DNA from: Belnapia sp. F-4-1
GTDB lineage: Bacteria; Pseudomonadota; Alphaproteobacteria; Acetobacterales; Acetobacteraceae
Assembly: GCF_000802185.1 (NCBI RefSeq)
Contig: NZ_KN676113.1
Span: 3,513,019 to 3,577,018 of the forward strand
Reading direction: 5' to 3'
Length of the DNA stretch: 64,000 nucleotides
The notes below the pieces were generated by a model, which was not told where the DNA came from, made no database searches, and worked only from the letters and a program-made list of their open reading frames with translations. Position numbers and translations under genes: made by a program. This document shows positions 17,011-26,072 of this stretch, piece after piece (within the stretch, counting starts at the first letter, position 1; every line of letters begins with the position of its first letter).

Positions 17011-19046
17011 GCGAGAAGCCGATCAGGATCGCCGTCGATATCGGCGGCACCTTCACCGACCTTCAGATCCTCGATGCCCGCGACGGCGCCGTCCGTGCCT
17101 GGAAGACGCCGACCACGCCGGAGGACCCGTCCATCGGCCTGCTCCGCGGCGTGACCGAGGCGGCGGGGCGCTTCGGCTTCGCCCTGCCCGAGGTCGGGCT
17201 GCTGCTGCACGGCACGACCATCGCCACCAACGCGGTGTTGGAGCGGAAGCTCGCCCGCGGCGTGCTGCTGACCACGGCGGGCTTCGAGGATGTGCTGGAG
17301 ATCACCCGCCATGTGCGGCGGGAGCTCTACAAGCTCGACCTCGATCCCTTCCCCTGCCTGATCGAGCGCGACCGCCGCCTCGGCGTGCCAGAGCGTATGC
17401 GCGCCGACGGCACCGCCGAGCAGCCGCTGGACGAGGCGGCGTTGCCCGGCCTGCTCGCGCAACTCGATGCGCTCGGCGCCGAGGCGGTGGCGATCAGCCT
17501 ATTGCACAGCTACGTCAACCCGTCGCATGAGCTGCGGCTGAAATCGCTGATCGCCGCTGCCCGGCCCACGCTCCCCATCTCGCTCTCCTCTGAGATCAGC
17601 CCCGAGATCCGCGAATACGAGCGCAGCAGCACCACCGTGCTGAACGCGCTGCTGATGCCGGTGGTGAAGGCCTATCTCGACCGGCTGGAGGCACGGCTGG
17701 GGGAAGGGGGCTTCCACCCGCTCGTCTTCCTCGTGCAGAGCAATGGCGGCGTCTGCAGCCTGCGCCAGGCGGCCGGGCAGCCGGCGCGGCTGCTGCTCTC
17801 CGGCCCCTCCGGCGGCGCGCTGGCGGCGGGGCGCATCGCCGAACTGCTGGGCCGGCCGAACCTCGTCGCCGTCGACATGGGCGGCACCAGCTACGACGTC
17901 TCCGTGGTGCAGGGCGGGCGCGTCTCCGTCGTGACGCAGGGCGAGATCGACCGCCTGCCTGTGCGCCTGCCGATGGTCGAGATGCGCACCATCGGCGCCG
18001 GCGGCGGCTCCATCGCGGGCGTCGACAGCGGCGGGCGCTTGACGGTCGGGCCACGCAGCGCCGGCTCCCGCCCCGGACCCGTCGCCTATGGGCGCGGCGG
18101 GACGGAGCCGACGGTGACGGATGCCAACCTCGCCCTTGGCCGGCTCGATCCCGACTACTTCCTCGGCGGCATGATGAAGCTCGACATGCCGGCGACGCGA
18201 GAGGCCATCGCCACGAAGGTTGGCACGCCGCTCGGCCTCTCCGTCGAGCAGGCGGCGCAGGGGATGCTGACCGTCACCAACGCCAATCTCGGTGCGGCGG
18301 TGCGGCTGTCGCTCTTCGAGAAGGGGCTCGATCCGCGCGACTTCGCGTTGCTCTCCTTCGGCGGCGCCGGCGGCCTGCACGCGACCGATGTCGCGGCGGA
18401 GATGGGCATCCGCGAGGTGATCTTCCCGAGTGAGCCCGGCACCTTGTCAGCCTATGGAATCCTTTATTCCGACCTCGTGCAGGACGTCGCCCGCTCCCGC
18501 ATGATGCCGGCGGTCCCCGCCAGCCTACCCGCCATCGAGGAGATCGTCGCCGCACTGCGCGCCGAGGCCGATGCCGGCCTGGCGCGCGACGGCGTGCCGG
18601 CCGAGCAACGCGAGATCGGCATCGCCGCCGACATGCGCTACCACGGCCAGGCCTTCGAGTTGCTGATCCCCTGGCCTGAGCTGCCGGACCTCGCCGCGCT
18701 GCTCGCCCGCTTTCATGCAATGCACCGCCAGCGCTTCAGCTATGCCGATGAGCAGGAGGCGGTGGAGATCGTCACCCTCCGCGCCATCGCCACCGGCCGC
18801 CTGCCGAAGCCGGATGCGGCGGAGCCGAGTCCGGCGGAGCGTCCCTCACTGAAGGGCCATCGCCGCATCTTCGCCGATGGCGTCTGGCACGACCTGCCGA
18901 TCTGGGACCGCGAGGCGCTGAAGCCCGGCGAGCGCATCACCGGCCCCGCCATCGTCGAGGAACCCTTCGCCACCCATTGGATCGGCTCCGGCTGGACCGC
19001 CACGCTCGCCGCCGCCGGTGCCCTCATCGCCAGGAGCGACGCATGA
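17007..19046 (+). CDS. hyuA: hydantoinase/oxoprolinase family protein, subunit A
   Basis: The 679-residue ATP-dependent amidohydrolase subunit belongs to the HyuA/5-oxoprolinase/acetone-carboxylase-beta group. The nucleotide-binding signatures are DIGGTFTDLQ near the N-terminus and DMGGTSYDVSVV in the middle, followed by EMRTIGAGGGSIA and SFGGAGGLHATDVA. With subunit B it opens a five-membered lactam or hydantoin ring at the cost of ATP, or carboxylates a ketone in some relatives. The ATG at 17007 overlaps the DctM stop, and the stop overlaps the HyuB start. The exact substrate is not determinable from sequence. Confidence 0.93.
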   Translation: MSEKPIRIAVDIGGTFTDLQILDARDGAVRAWKTPTTPEDPSIGLLRGVTEAAGRFGFALPEVGLLLHGTTIATNAVLERKLARGVLLTTAGFEDVLEITRHVRRELYKLDLDPFPCLIERDRRLGVPERMRADGTAEQPLDEAALPGLLAQLDALGAEAVAISLLHSYVNPSHELRLKSLIAAARPTLPISLSSEISPEIREYERSSTTVLNALLMPVVKAYLDRLEARLGEGGFHPLVFLVQSNGGVCSLRQAAGQPARLLLSGPSGGALAAGRIAELLGRPNLVAVDMGGTSYDVSVVQGGRVSVVTQGEIDRLPVRLPMVEMRTIGAGGGSIAGVDSGGRLTVGPRSAGSRPGPVAYGRGGTEPTVTDANLALGRLDPDYFLGGMMKLDMPATREAIATKVGTPLGLSVEQAAQGMLTVTNANLGAAVRLSLFEKGLDPRDFALLSFGGAGGLHATDVAAEMGIREVIFPSEPGTLSAYGILYSDLVQDVARSRMMPAVPASLPAIEEIVAALRAEADAGLARDGVPAEQREIGIAADMRYHGQAFELLIPWPELPDLAALLARFHAMHRQRFSYADEQEAVEIVTLRAIATGRLPKPDAAEPSPAERPSLKGHRRIFADGVWHDLPIWDREALKPGERITGPAIVEEPFATHWIGSGWTATLAAAGALIARSDA

Positions 19047-20689
19047 GCCTCGGACCCATCGAGATCGAGGTCATCCGCAACGCGCTGACTGCCGCCGCCG
19101 CCGAGATGGACGTCACCGTCTGGCGGACCTCCCGCAGCACCATCGTGCGCGAGCTGCTCGATTACTCCACCGCCGTCTTCGATGCGGAGGGCAACAACCT
19201 CGCCCAGTCCGCCCGCATCCCGAGCCACCTCAACAGCATGTCGCATTTCCTGCGCGAGATCCTCGACCGCTATGTCGATCCCGCCACCTGGGGGCCGGAT
19301 GACGTCGTCATCTCCAACGACCCTTATTGCGGCGGCCAGCACCTGCCGGACATCTGCGCCTTCAAGCCCGTCTTCCACGAGGGGCGGCGCATCGCCTTCG
19401 TCGGCACGCTCTGCCATCATATCGATGTCGGCGGTCTCGTCGCCGGCAGCTATGCGGCGAAGGCGATCGAGATCTTTCAGGAAGGGCTCCGCATCCCGCC
19501 CTTGAAGCTGATCGAGAACGGGCGCCGCAACGAGGGCGTCTGGGCGATGATCCGGCAGAATATCCGCAAGCCCGACCTGCTGCTCGGCGACTTGCAAAGC
19601 CAGATCGCCTCGCTCGAGGTAGGCGCCGCCGCGCTGCGCCGCCTCGCCACCCGCTACGGCGCCGAGGGCATGATCGAGGCCGGCCGCCGCATCCTCGACA
19701 TGAGCGAGCAGGCGATGCGCGCCGCCATCGCCCGCATGCCGGACGGCACCTACGAGTTCACCGACTGGCTCGACGATGACGGCATCGACCTCGACAGGCC
19801 GATCCGGCTGCATGTCGCGCTCACCATCGCGGGCGATGCCATCTCGGTCGATCTCTCCGGCTGCTCGCCCCAGGTGCAGGGCCCAACCAATGCGACGCTC
19901 GCCAGCAGCAACGCGGCGGTGATGTTCGCCGTGATGTGCGCCTCCGACGAGCCCTTCGCGGCTAATGCCGGTTGCTACCGCCCGGTGACGACCATCGCGC
20001 CGGAAGGCTCGGTGGTGAATGCGCGGGCGCCAGCACCGGTCGTTCACCGCATCGCCGTCACCCACCGCCTGCTGAACGCCATGTTCGGCGCCCTGCACCA
20101 GGCGGTACCGGACCGCATCCCGGCCGCCTATTACGGCAACTCCTATGTCTGCACCTTCCAGACCGTCGCGGAAGACGAGCGGCGCGAGGTGCTGGTCGAG
20201 ATCGAGATCGGCGGCACGGGCGCGCATCCGAGGAAGGACGGCGTCAACGCCTTGTCGGCGGGCATGCACAACAACAGCAACATCCCTATCGAGATGATCG
20301 AGGCGCAGGCGCCGCTCACCATCACCCGCTACGTGCTCCTGCCGAATTCAGGCGGCGCCGGCAAGCATCGCGGCGGCCTTGGCCTGCTGCGGGAATGGCG
20401 CGTCGACAGCCCGCGCTGCTTCTTCACCGCGAATATGGACCGCTTCGTCCATGCGCCCTACGGCCTCGCCGGCGGAGCGCCCGCCAGCACCGGCAAGCTG
20501 GTGCTGACGCGCGGCGGCACCGAAAGCCCGATGCCGCCGAAATCCGACAATGTGCCGCTGCAGCGCGGCGACCGCATCCGCCTCGAGACCTCGGGCGGCG
20601 GCGGCTTCGGCGACCCCGCGCGCCGCGCGCCCGAAGCCGCGGCGCGTGACGGCGCCCTCGGCTATGTCACGCCAGCAGGCGCCGGGTGA
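19043..20689 (+). CDS. hyuB: hydantoinase/oxoprolinase family protein, subunit B
   Basis: The 548-residue partner of HyuA begins MSLGPIEIEVIRNAL and contains the family segments TSRSTIVRELLDYSTAVFD, SNDPYCGGQHLPDI, HHIDVGG and a C-terminal GGGGFGDPARR. It forms the hetero-oligomeric ring-opening enzyme with HyuA. It starts at an ATGA overlap and is the last gene of the five-gene TRAP/hydantoinase operon. Its last 23 bases overlap the end of the small convergent gene at 20667, so the two transcripts meet there. Confidence 0.93.
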   Translation: MSLGPIEIEVIRNALTAAAAEMDVTVWRTSRSTIVRELLDYSTAVFDAEGNNLAQSARIPSHLNSMSHFLREILDRYVDPATWGPDDVVISNDPYCGGQHLPDICAFKPVFHEGRRIAFVGTLCHHIDVGGLVAGSYAAKAIEIFQEGLRIPPLKLIENGRRNEGVWAMIRQNIRKPDLLLGDLQSQIASLEVGAAALRRLATRYGAEGMIEAGRRILDMSEQAMRAAIARMPDGTYEFTDWLDDDGIDLDRPIRLHVALTIAGDAISVDLSGCSPQVQGPTNATLASSNAAVMFAVMCASDEPFAANAGCYRPVTTIAPEGSVVNARAPAPVVHRIAVTHRLLNAMFGALHQAVPDRIPAAYYGNSYVCTFQTVAEDERREVLVEIEIGGTGAHPRKDGVNALSAGMHNNSNIPIEMIEAQAPLTITRYVLLPNSGGAGKHRGGLGLLREWRVDSPRCFFTANMDRFVHAPYGLAGGAPASTGKLVLTRGGTESPMPPKSDNVPLQRGDRIRLETSGGGGFGDPARRAPEAAARDGALGYVTPAGAG

Positions 20690-21125
20690 AGCGGCGCGAG
20701 CTGCGGAACATCGGCCGCACCCGCTCCGTCCAGGGCGTGGAGCGCGCCGCGATCCATTCCGGGGTCTGGTTCGCCTCCGGCCGCTCGAAGCGGTAGGCGG
20801 CCAGCAGGTTGGGCGCGCCGCCGTCCAGCCGCCGGTAGCGCGTGCCGCCGATGCAGCCGGGGCAGCTCGTCAGCATCGGCAGGTGCTCCTGCTCGTACCA
20901 CTCGAAGATCGCCGGCAGGTCGGCCTCGGCGATGTCGAGCTCGACCGTGTAGAGGAAGGGCGCCGGCCGCGACACATCGCCAAGCGAGGCGATGAAGGCA
21001 TAGGGAATGCCCTCCCGCGCATCCGCCGGCGGCGCTTCCAGCCAGTGCCAGGTATCGGCGGGGTTTTCCAGGTCCTGGTAGCGCAGCCCGGCGCCTTGCC
21101 CCTGTTGTATCAGCAGATCGGCCAT
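20667..21125 (-). CDS. small DUF4286/EthD-like dimeric alpha-beta-barrel protein
   Basis: The 152-residue product matches in outline the family of small ferredoxin-like proteins with the pattern W-Y-x-x-E-H-x-P: here FEWYEQEHLPMLTSCPGC, followed by RYRRLDGGAPNLLAAYRFE and a TPWTERVRP ending. Such proteins are often found beside aromatic or lactone catabolism genes, but their reaction is usually unknown. ATG 21125 follows GGGAGGAAAC. It diverges from the dehydrogenase at 21182 across only 56 bases and converges on hyuB with a 23-base overlap. Confidence 0.75.
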   Translation of the reverse strand: MADLLIQQGQGAGLRYQDLENPADTWHWLEAPPADAREGIPYAFIASLGDVSRPAPFLYTVELDIAEADLPAIFEWYEQEHLPMLTSCPGCIGGTRYRRLDGGAPNLLAAYRFERPEANQTPEWIAARSTPWTERVRPMFRSSRRFTRRLLA

Positions 21126-21181
21126 TCTGTTTCCTCCCATCTGGCGGCAGTATCGGGCCGAATGTGGCAAGGAGGAAAGTC

Positions 21182-22141
21182 ATGGCACGGGTCGCGGTCA
21201 TCGGGGCAGGAACGATGGGGCATGCGCTGGCGCTGGTCTTCGCGCTCGGCGGGCATCAGGTGCGCCTCACCGACAGCAACGAGGCGACGCTCGCGCGCGC
21301 GCAAGGGCTTATGGAGAAGGCCCTCGCCACGCTGGTCGAAGGCGGCGAAGCGCCGGCGGACTGGACCTCCGCGCATCTGGCCCAGCACGTCACCCGCCAT
21401 GCCGATCTCGCGGCCGCCGTGGACGGCGCCGAGCTGATCGTCGAGGCAATCATCGAGACGCCGGAGGCGAAGCGCACCCTCTTCGCCCAGCTCGATGCGC
21501 TGGCCCCGGCCGAAGCAGTGATCGCCAGCAACACCAGCCATCTCGACGTCTTCCCACTGATTCCGGAGGCGCGGCAGGCGCGGGCGCTGATCGCCCATTG
21601 GTACACGCCGCCCTATCTGGTCGACCTCGTCGATGTCATCCCCGGCCCACGATGCGAGCCCGCCGTTGCCGAGGGCGTGATGGGGATGCTGCGCGCCATG
21701 GGCAAGCAGCCCTTGGGCCTGAAGAAATTCGTTCCCGGCTATGTCGCCAACCGCATCCAGGCGGCGATCGGGCTCGAGGTGCAGCACCTGCTCGACGAGG
21801 GCGTGGCGACGGCGCCCGAGATCGACGCCGCCATCATCCATGGCCTCGCCCTGCGCCTGCCGGTGCTCGGCGTCTTCGCCAAGGCGGATTTCACGGGGCT
21901 CGCCCTCTCCCAGGCGATCCTTGCCAACAAGAGTTATGAGCCGCCACCGGTGCGCGGGCGGAGCGACACCCTCGACCGCTTGGTGGCGGAGGGCCGCACC
22001 GGCGTCCTCGCCGGCGCCGGCTATTACAGCTGGCCGGGCGACCCGGCGACACTGTTCGAGGCGCGGGACCGCCGCCTCATCGCGTTGAAGCAGGCCATGC
22101 GGGAGATCGGCACGATGGCCGGGCTGGAGCGGAGCGAATGA
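21182..22141 (+). CDS. 3-hydroxyacyl-CoA dehydrogenase-like NAD-dependent enzyme
   Basis: The 319-residue protein has an N-terminal Rossmann domain with GAGTMGHALA at about 7-16 and the SNTSHLDV motif near 120. The catalytic His segment is written HWYTPPYLVDLVDV, in place of the H-F/W-x-N-P-type segment of fatty-acid enzymes. The C-terminal dimerisation domain begins VPGYVANRIQ. The PPY form resembles L-carnitine/L-gulonate-type members more than beta-oxidation enzymes, so the substrate may be a free 3-hydroxyacid rather than a CoA ester. An AAGGAGGAAAG ribosome site precedes the ATG. It overlaps the SDR start by ATGA. Confidence 0.85.
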   Translation: MARVAVIGAGTMGHALALVFALGGHQVRLTDSNEATLARAQGLMEKALATLVEGGEAPADWTSAHLAQHVTRHADLAAAVDGAELIVEAIIETPEAKRTLFAQLDALAPAEAVIASNTSHLDVFPLIPEARQARALIAHWYTPPYLVDLVDVIPGPRCEPAVAEGVMGMLRAMGKQPLGLKKFVPGYVANRIQAAIGLEVQHLLDEGVATAPEIDAAIIHGLALRLPVLGVFAKADFTGLALSQAILANKSYEPPPVRGRSDTLDRLVAEGRTGVLAGAGYYSWPGDPATLFEARDRRLIALKQAMREIGTMAGLERSE

Positions 22142-22905
22142 TCCGCTACGAGCTCGCCGGCAAGGCGGCGCTGGTCACCGGCGCCGCCTCCGGCATCGGC
22201 CTTGCGCTGGCGGCGCAGCTTGCCCGTAACGGCGCGAGGGTCGCGCTCAACCATCTGGCGGACGACCCACGCGGGCCGGAGCAGGTGGCGCATCTGCGCG
22301 AGCAGGGCTTCGACGTGATCGGGGCGCCCGGCAATGTCGGCGACGCGGCGGATGGCCCGCGCATGGTGGAGCAGGCGGTTGCCGATCTCGGCCGGCTCGA
22401 CTTCCTGGCCAACAATGCCGGCACGCCGGGCAGCCGCACCAGCATCGCCAGCCACGAGCTGGACCGCATCACCGACGAGCTTTGGCAGACGCTGGTGCAG
22501 GTGAATCTGGTCGGCGTCTTCCGCTGCACCAAGGCGGCCGCGCCGGCGTTGCGGGCAGCGCGCGGCGCGGTCGTCAACACCGCCTCCATCGCCGGGCTGA
22601 ACTCGCCCGGATCCTCCATGGCCTATGGCGCGACCAAGGCGGGCGTCATCAGCCTGACGAAGAACCTTGCCCGCGCCCTCGCGCCGGAGGTTCGGGTGAA
22701 TGCGGTGGCGCCCGGCGCGGTGGACAGCGCCTGGATGATCGAATGGACCAATAAGCAACGCAGCGGCAGCATCGACAAGGCCCTGCTGAAGCGCCGCTGC
22801 TCGCCGGACGACCTCGCCGAGGTGATGCTCTTTCTCCTTGCCGGCGCCGCCATGGTGACGGGGCAGACGGTGGTGGTGGATGGCGGGCTGACGCTCGGCG
22901 GCTGA
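22138..22905 (+). CDS. short-chain dehydrogenase/reductase (FabG-like)
   Basis: The 255-residue classical SDR has TGAASGIG at about 15-22, NNAG near 90, the catalytic Ser in NTASIAGL and the YGATK active site (Tyr/Lys) near 160-164, plus VNAVAPGAV and a C-terminal VVVDGGL. It is complete. It is translationally coupled to the hydroxyacyl-CoA-dehydrogenase-like gene by an ATGA overlap, so both probably oxidise steps of one pathway. It is followed by a strong hairpin and a convergent GMC gene. The substrate is unknown. Confidence 0.92.
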   Translation: MIRYELAGKAALVTGAASGIGLALAAQLARNGARVALNHLADDPRGPEQVAHLREQGFDVIGAPGNVGDAADGPRMVEQAVADLGRLDFLANNAGTPGSRTSIASHELDRITDELWQTLVQVNLVGVFRCTKAAAPALRAARGAVVNTASIAGLNSPGSSMAYGATKAGVISLTKNLARALAPEVRVNAVAPGAVDSAWMIEWTNKQRSGSIDKALLKRRCSPDDLAEVMLFLLAGAAMVTGQTVVVDGGLTLGG

Positions 22906-22913
22906 GGGGCGGA

Positions 22914-22933
22914 CGAGGCGGGCGTCCGCCTCG
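22914..22933. terminator. convergent hairpin terminator between SDR and GMC genes
   Basis: CGAGGCGG and CCGCCTCG form an 8-bp perfect stem with a GCGT loop. It sits 8 bases after the SDR stop and 6 bases from the stop of the opposing GMC gene. It is followed on the plus strand by CGCCTTTC, only a weak T run. Its position between convergent stops supports a bidirectional terminator. Confidence 0.6.
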
Positions 22934-22939
22934 CGCCTT

Positions 22940-24565
22940 TCAGGCGGCCAGCCGCGCCCGCGCCGCGGCCTTGACCATGTCCGCGCATTTCTCGCCGATC
23001 ATGATGGCTGGGGCATTGGTGTTGCCGGACACCACCGCCGGCATGATCGAGGCGTCGGCAACGCGCAGCCCCTCGATTCCACGCACCCGCAGCTCGGGAT
23101 CCACCACGCTCTGCGGGTCGCCGCCCATCCGGCAGGTGCCGCTCGGGTGGTAGATCGTATTGCCGGTCTGGCGGATGAAGGCGAGGATGTCCTCGTCCCT
23201 CGTGGCCGCAGCGCCGGGCACAATCTCCTCCTCGACCCATTGCCCGAGCGCCCGGGTCTGCGCCAGGCGCCGGCCGAGCTTGATGCCCTCGATCATGCAG
23301 CGCCGGTCGGTCTCGGCGGTGAGGTAATTGGCCTGGATGCGGGCCTTGGCCGCCGGGTCGGGGCTCGCCAGGGTGATGGTGCCGCGGCTTTCCGGGCGGA
23401 GCTGGCAGGCGCTGATGGTCATGCCGGGGAAGGGGTGCAGCTCCGTCATCGTCTTCGAGGTGCTGAAGGGCAGGAAATGGTACTGCACGTCCGGCGTCGC
23501 GCTGCCGGGCAGGACGCGGGCGAACAACCCGGCCGTGCCGGCGCTGACCGTCAGCGGCCCGGTGCGGCGAAGCGCGAATTCCGCGCCCATCAGGAACTGG
23601 CCCCAAAGGCTTTGCGTCCGCGTGTTCATGCTGACCGGCTTGTTGACGCGGTAGGCCAGCCTCGCCTGGAAATGATCCTGCAGGTTGGTCCCGACCGATG
23701 GCAGGTCGTGCACCACCGGAAGGCCCATCTCCTGCAGGTGTCCCGCCGGCCCGATGCCGGAGAGCAGCAGCAGGTGCGGCGAGGCGATGGCGCCGCCGCA
23801 GAGGATCACCTCCCGGGCCGCGCGGATGGTGAGGTCGGTGCCGTGGCGGCGGAACCGCACGCCCGCGGCGCGCTGGCCCTCCATCAGCAGGCCGGTGCTG
23901 TGGGCGTCGGCGACCACGGTGAGGTTCGGCCGGTTGCGGGCGGGCTTCAGATAGGCCGTCGCCGCGCTCACCCGCCAGCCCTTGCGCGAGGTGGTCTGGT
24001 AAAGGCCTGCGCCTTCCTGCGTCTCGCCGTTGAAATCGTCGTTGCGAGGGAAGCCGAGCTCCGCCGCCGCCTCGATGAAGGACATGGCCAGCGGGTTGCG
24101 GTCGCGGATGTCGCTGACGGCAAGGGGCCCGCCGACACCGTGCAAGGCGCTCGGTCCCCGCTCCTGGTCCTCGGCCCGGCGGAAATAGGGCAGCACATCC
24201 TCGAAGGACCAGCCGGTGCAGCCGAGCTGGCGCCAATGGTCGTAATCCTCGTGCTGGCCGCGGACATAAAGCAGGCCGTTGATGGCCGAGGAGCCGCCCA
24301 GCACCCGTCCGCGTGGCCACGGCACGCGGCGTCCCTCCAGCTCGGGCTCCGGCTCGGTAGCGAGGTTCCAGGACAGGGTTGGGTGGTACATGGTCTTGGC
24401 ATAGCCGATCGGCACATGCAGCCAGGGGTTCCGGTCCCGCGCCCCGGCTTCCAGCAGCACGACCCGCACCGAGGGGTCCTCCGAAAGCCGGGCCGCCACC
24501 GCGCATCCGGCGGAGCCGGCACCCACCACCACGTAATCCGCGCTCACCGGCACGCTGTCGCTCAT
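22940..24565 (-). CDS. GMC-family FAD-dependent alcohol/choline dehydrogenase
   Basis: The 541-residue flavoprotein has the FAD dinucleotide fold DYVVVGAGSAGCAVAARL near the N-terminus, the GMC signature around GRVLGGSSAINGLLYVRG, and the catalytic C-terminus with His in YHPSGTCRMG and Asn in SGNTNAPAIMIGEK. It has the length and layout of choline, alcohol or polyethylene-glycol dehydrogenases. The ATG at 24565 follows GGGAGGAAGCGGA. It is divergent from the GlcD-type oxidase (95 bases between starts). No betaine-aldehyde dehydrogenase is adjacent, so choline as substrate is not supported. Confidence 0.92.
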   Translation of the reverse strand: MSDSVPVSADYVVVGAGSAGCAVAARLSEDPSVRVVLLEAGARDRNPWLHVPIGYAKTMYHPTLSWNLATEPEPELEGRRVPWPRGRVLGGSSAINGLLYVRGQHEDYDHWRQLGCTGWSFEDVLPYFRRAEDQERGPSALHGVGGPLAVSDIRDRNPLAMSFIEAAAELGFPRNDDFNGETQEGAGLYQTTSRKGWRVSAATAYLKPARNRPNLTVVADAHSTGLLMEGQRAAGVRFRRHGTDLTIRAAREVILCGGAIASPHLLLLSGIGPAGHLQEMGLPVVHDLPSVGTNLQDHFQARLAYRVNKPVSMNTRTQSLWGQFLMGAEFALRRTGPLTVSAGTAGLFARVLPGSATPDVQYHFLPFSTSKTMTELHPFPGMTISACQLRPESRGTITLASPDPAAKARIQANYLTAETDRRCMIEGIKLGRRLAQTRALGQWVEEEIVPGAAATRDEDILAFIRQTGNTIYHPSGTCRMGGDPQSVVDPELRVRGIEGLRVADASIMPAVVSGNTNAPAIMIGEKCADMVKAAARARLAA

Positions 24566-24659
24566 TCCGCTTCCTCCCGCATGGGGGCCAGTGAAGCCGT
24601 GTTGCACCCGCGCGCCAAGGGGCTTGCCGAGCGGAATCCGCGGCGGGAGACTATCGGCC

Positions 24660-26072
24660 ATGTCCATGCTCAACGCCCTGGCCGAAGCCATCGGCCCAAG
24701 AAGCTGCCTGACCACCCCGGAGGAAATGGCCGCCTATGCGGTGGACTGGCGCGGCACCTCCCGCGCCATGCCGCTCGCCGTGCTGAAGCCTGGCACGGTG
24801 GCGGAGGTCTCGGCCGCGATGCGCCTCGCCAGCGAGGCCGGCATCCCGGTGGTGCCCGCCGGCGGCCGCACCGGCCTTGCCGGCGCCGCCGTGGCACGGC
24901 CCGGCGGCCCGCCCTCCCTCGTTCTCAGCCTCGAGCGGCTGAACCGAATCCGCGACGTCGATGCGCGCGACTTCTCCCTCGTTGCCGAGGCCGGCTGCGT
25001 CATCCAGCAGGTGCAGCAGGCTGCACTCGCCGTGGACCGGCTCTTCCCCATCGCCTGGGGCGCCCAGGGGACGGCGCAGGTCGGCGGCATGCTGGGCACG
25101 AATGCGGGCGGCATCCGCACCATCCGCTGGGGCAACGCGCGGGAGCTGGTGCTCGGCCTCGAAATCGTTCTCGCCGATGGTCGCGTGCTGAACGACCTCC
25201 GCCGCGTCCGCAAGGACAACAGCGGCTACGCGCTCCGCCACCTCTTCATCGGCGCCGAGGGCACGCTCGGCGTCATCACCGCCGCCGCGCTCCGCCTGGT
25301 ACCGCCGATGCGCGCCGTCGAGACCGCCTTCCTCGCCGTCCCCTCGCCGGATGCGGCTCTCTCCCTGCTCGGCCGCATGCAGGGCGCGGGCGCCGAGCTG
25401 ATCGCCTTCGAGCTGATGAACCGCCTCTGCCTCGAGATGGTCGCCCGCCACGGCCCGCAGCTCCGGCTGCCGCTGCCGCTGGAGAGCCCCTGGTACGTGA
25501 TGGTGGAACTTGCCGCGCCACACCCGGCCGTGCCCGTCCGCGCCATGCTGGAGACGGCGCTGGAAGCCGCGCTGGAGTCCGGCGAATGCACCGACGCCGT
25601 CCCCGCCGAGAGCGAGGCCCAGCGCCTCGCCTTCTGGCGCATCCGCGAGGATTTCCCCGAATTCGGCCGAATGGACGGCCCTTCCATCCCGACCGACACC
25701 GCCGTGCCCGTCTCGGCCGTCCCCGAATTCCTGGCCCGCACCGAAGCGGCGCTGGCCGAGCGCTGGCCGGAAGGTCGGATGTTCGCCATCGGCCATGCCG
25801 GCGACGGCAACATCCATGTCAGCCTGAAGGCGCCGCCCGGCATGACCCATGCCGACTGGGTTGCCCGCGCCGCCGGCGCCGACATGCTGGTGAACGAGAT
25901 CGCCACCTCGCTCGGCGGCAGCTTCAGCGCCGAGCACGGCATCGGCACCAGCAAGCTGCATGCGATGCAGGCGCTGAAGGACCCGCTGGCGCTGGAGCTG
26001 ATGCGGCGGATCAAGGCGACGCTCGATCCGCAGGGCATCATGAACCCGGGGAAGGTGCTCCCCTCGAACTAG
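24660..26072 (+). CDS. FAD-binding oxidase/dehydrogenase, GlcD type
   Basis: The 470-residue protein belongs to the FAD-linked oxidase family of glycolate oxidase GlcD and D-lactate dehydrogenase. It shows the PCMH FAD-binding region (IPVVPAGGRTGLAGAAV, GGMLGTNAGGIRTIRWGN, YALRHLFIGAEGTLGVIT) and the C-terminal cap with GHAGDGNIHVS and SAEHGIGTSKL, whose His residues bind the active-site metal. No GlcE or GlcF is adjacent, so it resembles stand-alone D-2-hydroxyacid dehydrogenases. Its TAG stop and the opposing peptidase TAG share the palindrome CTAG at 26069-26072. Confidence 0.9.
   Translation: MSMLNALAEAIGPRSCLTTPEEMAAYAVDWRGTSRAMPLAVLKPGTVAEVSAAMRLASEAGIPVVPAGGRTGLAGAAVARPGGPPSLVLSLERLNRIRDVDARDFSLVAEAGCVIQQVQQAALAVDRLFPIAWGAQGTAQVGGMLGTNAGGIRTIRWGNARELVLGLEIVLADGRVLNDLRRVRKDNSGYALRHLFIGAEGTLGVITAAALRLVPPMRAVETAFLAVPSPDAALSLLGRMQGAGAELIAFELMNRLCLEMVARHGPQLRLPLPLESPWYVMVELAAPHPAVPVRAMLETALEAALESGECTDAVPAESEAQRLAFWRIREDFPEFGRMDGPSIPTDTAVPVSAVPEFLARTEAALAERWPEGRMFAIGHAGDGNIHVSLKAPPGMTHADWVARAAGADMLVNEIATSLGGSFSAEHGIGTSKLHAMQALKDPLALELMRRIKATLDPQGIMNPGKVLPSN

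Noticed and set aside
26069-26072. Shared CTAG stop palindrome of two convergent genes
   Set aside because: Curious, but a simple consequence of dense gene packing.
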